Numbered from the stretch's first letter, positions 1 to 12,619 are shown. The stretch: DNA of 64,000 nucleotides from Bradyrhizobium sp. CCBAU 53338 (GCF_015291665.1 NZ_CP030049.1:310001-374000), one strand, 5' to 3'. Translations and numbers: made by a program. The notes: generated from the letters alone by a model not told the origin.

Positions 1-871
1 GCGTAGTTGTCCATGACGAGATGGACGTCGAGCCGGCGCGGGCTGGGTCTCGTCGAGGAGCTTGCAAAATTCGGCGGCGCGGTGAAGTCGGTAGCACTTG
101 CCGATGACCCGTCCGGTCGCAATATCGAGGGCGCGACCAGCGAGGTGGTGCCATGCCTTTTGTAGTCATGGCTCCTTCGGGCCGGCTGGCCAGGTCGCAT
201 CGGCCACATCGGCTGGCTGCGATCCAGAGCCTGGATTTGGGATTTGTCGCTCACACACGGGACGATGGCGTGCTGCGGCGGCGAGACGTAAAGCCGACGA
301 CGTCGCGGACCTTGGCCAGTAGGTACGGGTCTGTCGAGAGCTTGAACGTCTCCATCCGATGCGGCTGGCCCGAAGGCCCGCCAGATGCGTTGAACCGTCG
401 ACACCAACAGACCGCTCGCCTTTGCCATGCTGCGGGAGCTCCAATGCGTGGCGGGGCAGTTCTCCAGCGTTCGCACGGTCACGACTTCGATTCGGACATC
501 ATCAACCGTGCGCGGAGCCCCGGAACGCGGCTCGTCGTGAAGCCCGGCCACGCGCTGCTCTACAAAAACGGTGGCGCGACTTGCCTACCGTCCCGCCGCT
601 CCAGGCGCAGCTTGGCCGCCACTTTCTTGTTCTGTCCTCCCTCCGCGCAGGTCAACACAATCCGGGCTTTCAGAGCCAGCGCCTGCGCCGTGTTCCGCCG
701 CTTCGTCAGTGACGTCAGTGCGGCACGCTCATCATCGCTCAATATCAGGGGCGCAAGTAGCTGGACCGACATCAAATCCTTCGTCGCTATTCCAGCACCC
801 AGCTCTGGCACAACCAAGCGAATCCAATGCGATTTTACGATTGCGAACTTGTGAGTCAGGACAGTAGTCAT
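1..871 (-). pseudogene. IS630-family transposase relic
   Basis: Minus-strand frames give pieces of an IS630-type DDE transposase. The N-terminal helix-turn-helix region lies at about 560-871 (motif LKARIVLTCAEGGQNKKVAA). A middle piece is at about 166-444, and the segment at the left edge reads LDVHLVMDNYA, the stretch around the second catalytic Asp in this family. The pieces are in different frames, so the gene is dead, and it continues beyond the left edge. A similarly decayed relative lies at 32660-33310. Confidence 0.75.
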
Positions 872-1267
872 CTGGAATGCAAGTTCGTCACCGCCGGCGA
901 GCTCGCTCGACGGCTCACGGCTTTGTTATGGGGGCAAAGATGCTTTCGGTCTCGATCAATGGATCGTGGATACTGCGAGGAGCGAACTGGCCTCGCTTGC
1001 GCAAGAGATCGACCGCGACATTGCAGCTGTCGCGGAGCCATCACCCAACCCTAGAGCACTATCCCCATCGACGGGCTCTTATGGTCCCTGCTGTCCGGAA
1101 CGGAATCTCCGCATCGATAAGTGTAGCCTCTGCCGAGATTAGGTTGCGGCGCGGTGAGTAGGCCTCGGTGTGCTGACGTCGAGGCTCGATGTGGACGGCG
1201 GTAACTAACACAAGTCCAAATAGCGGCCGATCGATCAAGTTGCACGGTCGTCGGCGGGCTCTCTTTG
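872..1267. other. No gene recognised
   Basis: Short overlapping frames only, none with a convincing ribosome binding site or family resemblance. It separates the IS630 relic from a small exported protein. Confidence 0.5.
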
Positions 1268-1510
1268 TCAGGTGCGGCAGTTGCCGCGCCGTTGATGGCC
1301 GCAAATCAGCCGGCCTGGATGTTTAATTCTCTCTTCCTCAGAACAAGGAACCGGCACCCGGCGGCACGCCGCACCCGGGTCATCAGGGTCCCAGGGAGTC
1401 TCCCGGGCGGGGGGCTCCTGCGCGCCTTCCGGTGGGCCCTCTTGCGTGCGGGCTGAAGCAGTGCCTACCAACAAAAGCAGTGCGGCCGTAGTCAAAAGCG
1501 CGCGTTTCAT
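1268..1510 (-). CDS. Small exported protein of unknown function
   Basis: This 80-residue protein has a classic Sec signal peptide: MKR, a hydrophobic Ala/Leu core and a TASA cleavage motif near residue 20. The mature part is Pro/Glu-rich, then Arg-rich, with three Cys, and shows no domain I recognise. It would be periplasmic or secreted. The purine-rich stretch GTGGAAACC before the ATG is a weak ribosome binding site. It stands alone among decayed IS sequence, so it could be a 3'-truncated remnant; the signal peptide is the main reason for calling it. Confidence 0.5.
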   Translation of the reverse strand: MKRALLTTAALLLLVGTASARTQEGPPEGAQEPPARETPWDPDDPGAACRRVPVPCSEEERIKHPGRLICGHQRRGNCRT

Positions 1511-2437
1511 CCGGTTTCCACTAGAACAGATACGAGAACTCCACAGCCAAGTATGCCATCCCAGGTGCTAAGGAGTAGCCGGCGTTGGTTCACCAGAGGT
1601 CTCGACTTCATTCCAGGATCGTACAATGTGACGCTAGGTGCGATTCAAGCCTTTTCATAACGGAGGCACAAAGTATCAACCTCACATCGCTTAGGTCAGC
1701 GCTCCCGACGGCATCGAGCGGGAGGGCGTGATTGCTGCCGGCCCCAACGTAGTGCCCGTCCTGGCGATCGGCCTGGCTTGTCGAAGCTCGGCGAACGCGT
1801 GACATAGACGCCGCAGGAGATTCCAGCTCAGCTACCATCTCCACCATTGTGCGGCGGCTGGTCTTGGCCATGAACAAGGCCCAGTCGATGACGGCGTCCA
1901 CAGGTTTGCTGATCGCTTCGGTTTGTGCACTCTTACCGAGCTTGTCCGAGATCGCCCAGGATACCGGAATAGCGCCAGCACGGCGATCAGCAAAGCATGC
2001 TCTGCGTGCTCCATGCGTCCATGTGCGGTCATGAGTTCTTCGTAACTCGACAGTCACTCGCAACAGGCATGGATAGTGTTGCCGGAGCATGTCGGCGCCG
2101 GAGATGCACCTGGATGCAGACCTCGATCCGGCACTGGAGATGAATGCCGACGTATACCTGCATGACTGACAGCGAGATGGCCAAGACATTCCTCGACAGA
2201 GCGACGCCCCGGAGTGCCTAGACGCCACGTGTTCCATGCGTTCTCTTTTACAATTGCTTGCCGCCTGGAACGTCGTTATCAGGTTCGAATAAACTCACGG
2301 ACATATTGGTCATCGCGGAGCCTGATTCTCCCGATATCGACGGCATGTTCGCCTCCTCTTCCGAGCTCCGCTAATGGGCCTCCTGCCCCCGCCAGCAAGC
2401 GAAGCTGGTAAGGGGCGGCAAAGACAAGGAGCACACC
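1511..2437. other. Degenerate region, no firm gene
   Basis: A 209-codon minus-strand frame (1608-2237) spans much of this stretch, but its composition is typical of a GC-rich shadow frame and no family is recognisable. A second minus frame starting at 2032 begins with a plausible hydrophobic stretch and then loses frame. This may be a decayed gene, but I cannot name it. Confidence 0.4.
2299..2347 (-). repeat. 48-bp dispersed repeat, copy A
   Basis: It aligns over about 48 bp with 4742-4790, with roughly nine mismatches. Both copies, read on the minus strand, can encode a peptide of the form AVDI-x2-IRLR-x-DQYV. This copy lies just upstream of an IS110 transposase relic. Confidence 0.5.
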
Positions 2438-3494
2438 ATGTCTCAGACACCCAATACCGCGATCGCCGTGATCGGCATCGATATCGGCAAGAACTCGTTC
2501 AACGTCGTCGGCCACGATGCGCGCGGCGCCATCGTTCTGCGTCAAAAGTGACCGCGTGGGCAAGTGGAGGCGCGGCTCGCAAATCTGCCGCGTTGCCTGA
2601 TCGGTATGGAAGCCTGCGTCGGCGCACATCACCTGAGCCGCAAACTCGCATCGCTTGGTCACGATGCGAGGTTGATGCCGGCCAAATATGTCCGCCCCTA
2701 TAGCAGGGGACAGGAGAACGACTTCAATGACGCCGAAGCGATTGCCGAAGCCGTGCAGCGCCCGACGATGAAGTTCGTGGCGACCAAGACCGCGGAGCAA
2801 CTGGATCTGCAGGCGCTGCACCGGGTGCGCGAGCGGCTGGTATCGCAACGCACCGGCATCATCAACCAGATTCGCGCCTTCATGTTGGAGCGCGGGATCG
2901 CCGTGCGCCAAGGTATCGGCTTCTTGCGCACCGAACTGCCCACCATCCTTGCGACGCGCGCCGATGCCCTGTCGCCACGCATGTTGCGTGTCATCGAGGA
3001 GCTGGCAGGCGACTGGCACCGGCTGGATCAGCGCATCGATGGCCTCTCCGGCGAGATTGAAGCATTGGCCCGTCAAGATCAGGCATGCTCGCGCCTAATG
3101 ACGGTGCCTGGCATCGGGCCGATCATTTCGAGCGCCATGGTGGCCGCGATCGGCACCGGAGACGTATTCTCCAAAGGCCGCGACTTCGGCGCTTGGCTTG
3201 CCCAAGCAGATCTCGACGGGAGACCGCACGATCCTCGGCAAAATCTCGAGGCGCGGCAATCGCTACCTGCGCGTTCTGTTCGTGCAGGCGGCGTGCGTTG
3301 TGCTGGTCAGGATAAAGAACTGGGAAAGTTATGGGCTCAAGTCCTGGATCGAAGCCGCCAAAAGGCGGTTGCACCACAACGTGCTCGCGATCGCGCTCGC
3401 CAACAAGCTTGCCCGCATCGCCTGGGCGGTGCTGGCCAAAGGACGCGCCTTCGAGCTGACGAGGACTGACGATGCAGGCGTCCGACCCGCTTGA
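2438..3494 (+). pseudogene. IS110-family transposase, inactivated
   Basis: The gene starts with ATG at 2438 after AAGGAGCACACC and reads VIGIDIGKNSFNVVG, carrying the first Asp of the DEDD RuvC-like site. An in-frame TGA at 2549 interrupts codon 38, apparently TGG mutated to TGA. The same frame continues with the family middle region, including ENDFNDAEAIAEA, the RLMTVPGIGPI helix-hairpin-helix motif and GRDFGAWL. Near 3200 a small deletion shifts the frame, and the C-terminal domain resumes in another frame (KISRRGNRYLRVLFVQ) to 3494. One nonsense change plus one frameshift make it inactive. Confidence 0.85.
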
Positions 3495-4007
3495 TCCTCG
3501 CGCCGTGCTGGGCGCGGTCAAGGCGCAGCCTGGCAACGCCGGAGCCAGCCGCAAGCCAAGCGCGACGGCTGGCCTTGACCGCCCCTGCGCGCGACGCGAT
3601 CGACGTTCTGCGGGCCGGGACGAAGGAACGGCCCTTGGCTCGAACAAAGGAACTGAGCAAAATGAGGAGCAAGCGATGACGTAAGCCCCTATCAATAATT
3701 TCCAGCCGAGGTCTGCGAGAGGATGAGACGAGATGGAGGTTCGGTCTTCCCGGCGCATGCGAACACTGGTGACCCGAATGGTCCAATCGAGGCCTGTCCG
3801 CTAACGAGAACGCACGCGCGCTGATATCCATGGTGGCCGGAGCAAATGCTCCAATCAAAGGCCGGATACATTGATGCAAGACCGCTCACCGCCAGCTCGG
3901 CGAAACCACTTGCAACGCACGGCCGGACCATACATCGGGGTCATTTATATTGCTCCTTGCTATAGATCCGCTTCACCAGTAGCCGACAGTTTCGTCTCGC
4001 CGGTCGG
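3495..4007. other. IS110 3' flank and intergenic DNA
   Basis: It holds the noncoding tail of the upstream IS110 relic. A segment with GACCCGAATGG resembles the 3' flank of the IS110 copies at 6.7 kb and 22.8 kb. No gene is supported. Confidence 0.45.
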
Positions 4008-4418
4008 TCACAAATCCGGGCAGTCGTACTGGCGATAACAACAGTGGCGTCCGTAACAACCGTGCCTATAACCGTGGCAGGGATATGCGCGGAACGGGTA
4101 CGACCGCGGGCCGGTATGGTACGGACTGCAGCCATAACTGACCGGAGGGTATCCATAAGGCGGCTCCGCATATACGCAATAAGGGCCATAACAGCCGCCG
4201 CTCGTACTTGCGCCACGGAAGAGTTCGGCTCTTGCAAGACTGGAGATCCTCCGTTCGCAGTTGCAGTGAGAGACAGGGGACATCGTGGTCGTGCCTCCAG
4301 GAAAGGCCTGCACGACTCCGACACTCCTCGGCATCGGCGCTGCCGTCGCCAGCTCCAACTGGACAACCATCAGGACTCCCACCACCGTACAGCTCAATAG
4401 GGACTTCCAGCTGCTCAT
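4008..4418 (-). CDS. Exported Tyr/Gly/Cys-rich protein
   Basis: This 136-residue protein starts at 4418, chosen because AAGGAG sits 7 nt upstream; a longer frame to 4550 lacks such a site. Residues 1-26 form a signal peptide ending in ATAA. The mature C-terminal half is rich in Tyr, Gly, Pro and Cys in short repeats such as GCYGPYC, YGYPPVSYGC and GYRHGCYGRHCC. This resembles small cell-envelope proteins of alphaproteobacteria whose function is unknown. A -24/-12-type promoter lies about 110 bp upstream. I do not recognise a named family; a metal-binding or surface structural role is only a guess. Confidence 0.7.
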   Translation of the reverse strand: MSSWKSLLSCTVVGVLMVVQLELATAAPMPRSVGVVQAFPGGTTTMSPVSHCNCERRISSLARAELFRGASTSGGCYGPYCVYAEPPYGYPPVSYGCSPYHTGPRSYPFRAYPCHGYRHGCYGRHCCYRQYDCPDL

Positions 4419-4528
4419 CGTTCGACTCCTTATCACGGTCGTTTCGACAGTCGGCTCCAAGATGTCGTCAAAAAGCTCCCGCCTGGCGGCCTGCGCAGCC
4501 AGTGCTGCTGATCCAAATATTGGCTGCC

Positions 4529-4543
4529 GCCAATCAAGTGCCA
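4529..4543 (-). promoter_or_regulatory. Candidate sigma-54 (-24/-12) promoter
   Basis: Minus strand reads TGGCACTTGATTGGC: GG and GC are separated by exactly 10 nt, and the -24 box TGGCAC is perfect, while the -12 box is weaker. It points at the exported protein starting at 4418. No TGT-N10-ACA activator site was seen in the 200 bp upstream. Confidence 0.4.
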
Positions 4544-4570
4544 CAGCCACATGATCGCTACGCTACTTTC

Positions 4571-4675
4571 CTACCCCAATGCCAAGACGTATAGCGCTTG
4601 CTTGGCGAACGAAAGCAGCACTCCACCGGCTGCGAGAGCGGCCACGCAGAGTGCCAAGATCACCGCGCGCTCCAT
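4571..4675 (-). CDS. Possible 34-residue membrane peptide
   Basis: A short frame encodes an almost entirely hydrophobic peptide (ALCVAALAAGGVLL core) that would form one membrane helix. It begins with ATG at 4675 and ends at TAG at 4571, upstream of and co-oriented with the exported protein at 4008-4418. The ribosome binding site is poor. It could be a real small membrane protein or a decayed signal peptide. Confidence 0.3.
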   Translation of the reverse strand: MERAVILALCVAALAAGGVLLSFAKQALYVLALG

Positions 4676-4741
4676 GCTTTACCGTTTTAGGCGGTCGTGA
4701 GCGCCCGAAGGTGGGATCGGTCGAACAGTATCTTGGATAAT

Positions 4742-4790
4742 GGACGTATTGGTCAGCGCGTAGCCTGATCTTATTGATATCGACCGCATC
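4742..4790 (-). repeat. 48-bp dispersed repeat, copy B
   Basis: Partner of the repeat at 2299-2347. On the minus strand it reads AVDINKIRLRADQYV. No known IS end was recognised in it. Confidence 0.5.
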
Positions 4791-5189
4791 TCGAGCACGC
4801 CTTCTCCGCCATTTACAATTCCCCTCCAGGGCCAAATAAACCTCCCCGGAGTAGCTCCGGGCAAGCCTCTCAAGGAGAGGATCAGCAAGTCCGATGCCAT
4901 CGGCGGGAGCATGACAGTTCTGACACGTATAAATGAGTTAGGGGATTCTGAGCACCATTGCGAGAGCGTCGCGACGCCATGTTAGTGCGACAACTGTCCC
5001 GAGTCTGACAGACGGGGACGTCAGTTGCGTTCTGGTGTTGATCCCATAATCAGACGTAGCACAGCTGCCCTCACTCTACAGCAGGCCTGCCGCTTCAGCT
5101 GGAGCATCGCGTTCCTCGCACCGTCGCCGCCATCGGTCAAAACGAGCAAACTGTGGCGCCTGAGCCGCTCGTGCAAGTCGCGTCCCGGT

Positions 5190-5279
5190 ATAGGCAGCGT
5201 TCTTTGCTGCCAGTTCAGCGACAACCGGCGGCCACACTCGCTCGCGGACATCGAGTCAATCGCGCCGACGGGCGCCTAG
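5190..5279 (+). repeat. IS91-type 3' end relic, left part
   Basis: This segment (CGGCCACACTCGCTCGCGGA onward) matches the 3' end region of the complete IS91-family element at about 54.2 kb. It resumes at 9317 after the inserted IS21 element. Only the tail of the IS91 element is present. Confidence 0.7.
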
Positions 5280-5332
5280 TGTCGCGCGACGATCAGGATG
5301 GAAGGCAGCGTCAATCAAGGTGAGAGAGTTTC

Positions 5333-5387
5333 GCTGGGCTCGTGACGGAGGGAGGGCGTAGCCCGACCGGAGTTACGAGCCCAGCGT
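5333..5387. repeat. Inverted repeat upstream of IS110 transposase
   Basis: CGCTGGGCTCGTGAC pairs with GTTACGAGCCCAGCG across a loop of about 25 nt, giving a strong hairpin in the noncoding left part of the element. The same hairpin occurs at the equivalent place in the second copy. It may belong to the structured noncoding end of the IS110 element. Confidence 0.6.
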
Positions 5388-5599
5388 CGGCGCGATCCCG
5401 AGGAGGACCGCGCCGACTGGTGATCGCGGCCGGCGGGGTTATGCAAGTGGTTCTTCCGCCAAGAGGAATCACTCGCTTGCCCGGCCGACACATCACAGAT
5501 CACCAGATGAGATGGGATGGTTGCCGCCCTCCCCAGACGGCATCGTAATGTGCCAAGAACGCAGTGTTTGAACCCCGAAGCGAAGAGGACGGCAAATTG

Positions 5600-6625
5600 A
5601 TGGATACGGTGATCGGAGTGGATCTAGCCAAGAATGTGTTTCAGCTCCACGGGGCGTCAATGGCGGGACACTTGAAATTTCGAAAGAAACTGTCGCGGCT
5701 TCAGTTTCGGAAGTTCATGGCGGGCCACCCATCGGCAGTGGTGGTGATGGAAGCCTGTGGCAGCGCCCACTATTGGGCACGGGAGATGGTCAAGCTCGGC
5801 CATGAAGTGAAACTGATCGCTCCGCAATATGTGAAGCCTTTTGTGAAACGCCAAAAGAACGACGCGGCTGATGCCGAAGCAATCGTGATCGCGGCACAGC
5901 GCCCCGAGATGCGCTTCGTCGAGCCGAAATCGGAAGAACAGCAGGCCAGGGCAGTGCTCTTTCGGGCTCGGAAGCGCCTTGTTCATCAGCGCACCGATCT
6001 GGTGAATGCGCTGCGTTCTGTTCTCTACGAATTCGGCCATATCATCCCGCAAGGAATCGAACAACTTAAACGCATTGACGCAATCCTCGAAGATCCGAAC
6101 AGCGATCTACCAGAACTGGTCCGCGAGGAATGTCGGAGTCTCATTGATCAGATCGCCTACAAGACGGAGCGGATCGATGCCAAGGCAGAGCAGCTCAAGA
6201 AGTTGGCGACGCGGACGGTCACGGCGCAGCGGCTGCAGACAATGCCGGGGGTCGGCCCGCTGACCGCACTCGCGATCGAGGCTTTCGCGCCCGACATGGC
6301 GGCCTTTCGACGTGGCCGAGACTTCGCGGCTTGGCTCGGCTTGGTCCCACGGCAACATTCCTCAGGGGGAAAGGAAAGGCTCGGACGCGTTTCGAAGGAA
6401 GGACAGGCGGACATTCGCCAGTTGCTCATCGTTGGGGCGATGTCGCGGCTGAACTGGCTCGGGCGCAAGTCGATCCCTAGCGGATCCTGGCTGGCGCAGA
6501 TGCTGGCGAGGAAGCCGCGCATGCTTGTGGCGATCGCCTTGGCGAACAAGATGGCTCGGACGATTTGGGCCATGCTCACCCGGAAGGAGGATTATCGGAA
6601 CCCAGCGCAGGCAGTGACGGCATGA
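5600..6625 (+). CDS. IS110-family transposase, copy 1
   Basis: This 341-residue recombinase starts at ATG 5600, after GAGGACGGCAAATTG. A GTG 36 bp upstream could extend it by 12 residues. The first Asp of the RuvC-like DEDD site is in VIGVDLAKNVFQLHG, and NDAADAEAI gives the acidic pair near residue 100. The helix-hairpin-helix motif LQTMPGVGPLTALAI and the C-terminal transposase_20 region ([20 protein letters not shown]) follow. It is full length with no lesions. IS110 enzymes move circular intermediates to specific targets, in studied members guided by a bridge RNA. The protein is identical in the copy at 21716-22741. Confidence 0.93.
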   Translation: MDTVIGVDLAKNVFQLHGASMAGHLKFRKKLSRLQFRKFMAGHPSAVVVMEACGSAHYWAREMVKLGHEVKLIAPQYVKPFVKRQKNDAADAEAIVIAAQRPEMRFVEPKSEEQQARAVLFRARKRLVHQRTDLVNALRSVLYEFGHIIPQGIEQLKRIDAILEDPNSDLPELVREECRSLIDQIAYKTERIDAKAEQLKKLATRTVTAQRLQTMPGVGPLTALAIEAFAPDMAAFRRGRDFAAWLGLVPRQHSSGGKERLGRVSKEGQADIRQLLIVGAMSRLNWLGRKSIPSGSWLAQMLARKPRMLVAIALANKMARTIWAMLTRKEDYRNPAQAVTA

Positions 6626-6759
6626 CTGCATGCAGCACGAAATAGCCTGACGTTGGCGAAGGGGGTGTGAGAAGGCGACGACCCGAATGGGCGCAACGAT
6701 CGAACAGATCTGGATCAGGAAACCAGCTAGAGCCAAAGAGCCGACGTGCTCGGAGATGA

Positions 6760-9188
<2,429 letters not shown>

Positions 9189-9316
9189 CGCTGCGCGACA
9201 ATCAGAGTTCAACAAAACTCTTGCGCGCGACAATCATCGCGGCAATCATCATCAGGCCGCGACACGCCTCGCCATCCTGATTGCCGCGCACTTCCTACCC
9301 AGATTGCCGCGCTACA

Positions 9317-9420
9317 GCCTAGATCAAGCCCCCATAGTTACACGCTCACAAGACGTGGCTTCGTTCGATCCAGCGTCAAATAGGTCCCGTGCTGGACTTG
9401 CGGCGAGATCTGCGAGCGAG
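9317..9420 (+). repeat. IS91-type 3' end relic, right part
   Basis: It continues the relic begun at 5190 and matches 54282-54375, including CAAATAGGTCCC and CTGGACTTGCGGCGAGATCT. The IS21 element inserted between the two parts. Confidence 0.7.
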
Positions 9421-9499
9421 CGTCGACAATGCCGGCTCATACGAGGAGTCCCCACCGCGCCCTGCCTCCCGCCCTGGCACCGATACGCTCGACCAGCGC

Positions 9500-9788
9500 T
9501 CTTCACACGCGGCCGGGCCGAGTTCTTACTTGAAGAGCGTCGCCCACAGGCAGCCGACCATCTCGCGTGCAATGGCGGTGGTGACGATCACCCCGGCTTT
9601 GCTGGCCGCCGACAAGGGGTGATAGAGGATGCACAGCTTGACCTGGGCTCTTTGCCCGCTTGTTGATTGGTCGGCGCGATTAGGATGATCCCTAAGTTGC
9701 GAACTTCCTCGCCGCGCACTCCTTGGGCCATCGCAACCGAAATCGTTGCCTTGTGTACATCCAGCCCTACGAAAATGCTATGGTTCAT
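9500..9788 (-). pseudogene. IS110-family transposase relic
   Basis: The N-terminus reads MNHSIFVGLDVHKATISVA, typical of an IS110 catalytic start. After about 35 codons the similarity jumps to a C-terminal motif (VIVTTAIAREMVG) near 9550. The whole middle is deleted, so the gene is inactive. Confidence 0.75.
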
Positions 9789-9894
9789 CAGGCCCGCTCC
9801 CCATGCTTGGGGTTCGGCGCCGGACCATCCGGCGCAACCCTCGATAGGAGCTTGCCGCGGGGCCGCCCGTCACCTCACAGGGCGGACAAAGGGT

Positions 9895-10101
9895 CTAGGG
9901 GATGCTGAGGTCCTCTGCAAAGGTTCGGCCTGCCGCACTGGTCCTGAGCTCGTAGCAAATTCGTATGCCTTCGGCTAAGTCGCTTCTTCCGGCTTTTGCG
10001 ACCGCGCTGGCGTGTACGAATACGTCCGGACCTCCGTCATCCGGTCTGATGAAGCCATATCCCTTTCTTGCGTTGAACCATTTCACGATACCTGTTGCCA
10101 T
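9895..10101 (-). CDS. cspA: Cold-shock domain protein (CspA family)
   Basis: This 68-residue single-domain protein starts at ATG 10101, with GGAG about 8 nt upstream; a longer frame upstream is not coding. It contains RNP1 (KGYGFIRPDD) and RNP2 (VFVHASAV), the nucleic-acid-binding motifs of the cold-shock OB fold. Family members bind single-stranded RNA or DNA and act as RNA chaperones in the cytoplasm. Rhizobia carry many paralogues, so the exact gene name is uncertain. It is monocistronic and lies between IS relics. Confidence 0.92.
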   Translation of the reverse strand: MATGIVKWFNARKGYGFIRPDDGGPDVFVHASAVAKAGRSDLAEGIRICYELRTSAAGRTFAEDLSIP

Positions 10102-11079
10102 GTGTCGAACTCCGGCGTCTTCAAAAGCTAACAAAAAGTACGCACTCAGCCAGCGAAGCTCATGCCGCACGCAAGGGCGCTGTAGAACAATGTAAGATTG
10201 CGAAAGAAGGTAAAAAGCCGTCGGTATGCCATACAATTGCGTATCTCACTTGATGCGCTCGCTTGTGCTCCATGAAAAGTGCGATCGCGGCGCGACAAGA
10301 TTGCGGACTTTGGTGCACTGTCAGCTTGCCGTTGCTCAACGCAAGGCGTCATTATCGCATGTCCGAGCGACGCAGGTTGGAAGAAGAGTGAAAGGTGGTG
10401 GTGACCGTCATTCGCCGTCAGGCGCACCGCTCGGCGCAAAGCGGTCGAGCAAGTGCGCCGGTCGGTTTGGATGAGATCTACGGCGGTGAAAGCGGACACG
10501 GCGCTAGTGGGGGCAGCTGTGGCCGCTCGCATGGAATCCAAGCGAGAGCTCATGTCGCTACTTCGGATATAAGATGCACCGCCGCTTGCGATTGCAGCGC
10601 CTCGGCGCCAAAGTGTTGGCAGAAGTATCCTGACAAAAGTCATCGAGCACCTGTTCTCGCGAGAGACCAATGCATCTATTCTCATTGGCCGTTAAGCAAG
10701 TAGCGTGCCGCGCCTTATGACAACGGGACCAACTGCCGACTAGGTTGCTCTGCCGTTTTGGTTCTGGTGATGTAGGAGTGTGGGAGAGACTATGCTCCTG
10801 CTCGCAGCATTGCCTCGGCCGCAGAACATTTGGGCCGTTGCCCAGAAGCTTGAGAGTGACGCTCAATCTCCTGAGATAGGTCCTGGCGCTATGAGGGAGA
10901 GGCTCTTGCCGCATGTAGGCGGTCCATGACGGTATGCGCGGCAGCAGTTGCAGCGCCCATGCTGCCATCGTTGGACATCTAACATGGGCAGCTGGCGCAA
11001 AACTAACAATAATCGTACTGCCTGGTGTTAGATCAAGCGCACCGTTGCTGAAACCCGGCGGACGCGCGCTTGGCCCGAC
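10102..11079. other. No firm gene
   Basis: A 179-codon minus frame (10146-10685) exists. It has no recognisable domain, no good ribosome binding site and the look of a shadow frame. I see no structured element. Confidence 0.4.
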
Positions 11080-11473
11080 AAGTGGCGCGGACGATCTCGG
11101 GGACCGCGAGCAGGCCTGGAGCACTTCGGGATCAGGTGCGCGTGCAGGATCGATTGCACCTCGTTCTTGAGCCGCGCGATGCCGCACGACCTGGTAGCGC
11201 CGCGCCGCTAGCCGACGCTTGCGTTCCGTCTCTGCGTCAGGCGTCCGGATCTGCGGCAGGTGCCGCGGGCGCCTGCAGACACGCGAGTGTGCCGGCATCG
11301 ATCTTGTCGGTCTCGACTTGAGCCTGGGCGATCGCCTTCACCTGATGCGAATTGGCGACAATCACGCGTGCCACGAACGACGCCAGAACCGGCGACACCG
11401 CCACTCTGTTCGCGGTCGCTTCGACCACCACCGCATCACTGGCCAGCAGGGTCTTGCCAAAACCGTCCAACGC
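11080..11473 (-). pseudogene. IS110-family transposase relic
   Basis: The frame ending at 11237 reads VARVIVANSHQVKAIAQAQV then ETDKIDAGTLA, matching the IS110 segment that carries the conserved acidic residues. The next part (AETERKRRLAARRYQVVRHR) continues in another frame down to about 11100. Both ends are missing and at least one frameshift is present. Confidence 0.75.
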
Positions 11474-11756
11474 AGTCCGCGTCTATATCAATACGGCCCG
11501 CATGTCGGAGGCTGCCATCCTCCCAAACCACCACCTCTCCGAGGTTCGGACGTCGATGTCAATCACCCGTCGCACTTGCACCTCCTGCCAAATCAGACCA
11601 CATGACGGGAGCTACGGGCGACACGACAACTACGGATGCGCGCTCTCAGCGCAACCGGGCTGGTCGCAGAGGCGGCCAGCTACTAACCCGAGCTCGTGGC
11701 TGATCGTATGCATCGGCCTGCCCGCACCTTGGTGCTCCCGGTGCCTCTCTCCCGAT

Positions 11757-12040
11757 GGTTGCACCATACGCCACTATCTTGAATATCGCAGCGGGACATC
11801 GGCACCGAGAAACTCAAATACCGGTTACCAATCCGATCGAGCGCCTCAACGGCAAGATCAAGCGGCGATCCGAGGTCGTCGGCATCTTCCCTAACGGAGA
11901 CGCAATCGCCGACCTAATCGATGCGACCCTGTCGAGCAGAACGACGAATGTGCGGTCCAGGCGCCCGCTACATGACGCCGGAAAGCATCGCGCCATTAAG
12001 CGATGAATTCATCGTCGGTCTGCCCGACGTGGCAGGCTGA
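11757..12040 (+). pseudogene. IS256-family transposase C-terminal relic
   Basis: The frame contains NPIERLNGKIKRRSEVVGIF, the conserved Mutator/IS256 segment with the catalytic Glu. It then shifts frame before the usual C-terminus. Only the last quarter of the gene survives. Confidence 0.75.
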
Positions 12041-12619
12041 TGCCTTCCGACCCGCCTGCCGGAAAATCGCAGGTAACCTACCGTCAGCTACACCATGCCC
12101 CGGCAGGGTGCTGGCAGCGGAGCTTGCGTCAATTGGATCGAACGTCTCTTCGTTTCTCAGCATTTGAGGCGCGGTATCTACCCGTCGAGGAGCGGCCTAG
12201 GCATCAACACGGCGATCTTGTGAGACGAAGTGTTCAAGCGTCCCACAGGATGCTCGCCGATGGCATCTTATGGTTCATCAGTGCAGGGTTGACCAAGCAA
12301 TTTAGCGGCAGAGCTCCAATCGATGCTTCGGATGCCCTGCTTAAACCAGTCAACCCATTTCTTGCTTATGAAAATCGCGTAGCAGCCTGAGAGAGGATCA
12401 CGCTCACGCGGGGCCATCGGGGCTGCGAAAGGATGCAGCCGTTGCCCCTGAGCCTAGCAGAACGGCCGTCGGGGCGACTTAACGCCCCAATTGGCCGTCT
12501 TCAATCTAAGGGCTTTAGGCGGTTGGGGGCAATCCCCGGCGCCTAGCAAGCTTGATGGTCCTGCCTGACAGCTCAACTATGCGTTTCTCCGCCGCTGTGA
12601 ACGAAATCCTTCAATAGGA
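12041..12619. other. Intergenic, no gene recognised
   Basis: A 116-codon plus frame (12040-12390) has no family resemblance. The rest is the 3' flank of rpoN. No clear terminator hairpin with a T-run was found. Confidence 0.4.

Noticed and set aside
1608..2237. 209-codon minus-strand frame
   Set aside because: Cys/Ser/Arg-rich composition without motifs; at most a decayed gene.
10146..10685. 179-codon minus-strand frame upstream of the cold-shock gene
   Set aside because: No ribosome binding site or family pattern; low-complexity Ala/Thr/Arg composition typical of a shadow frame.
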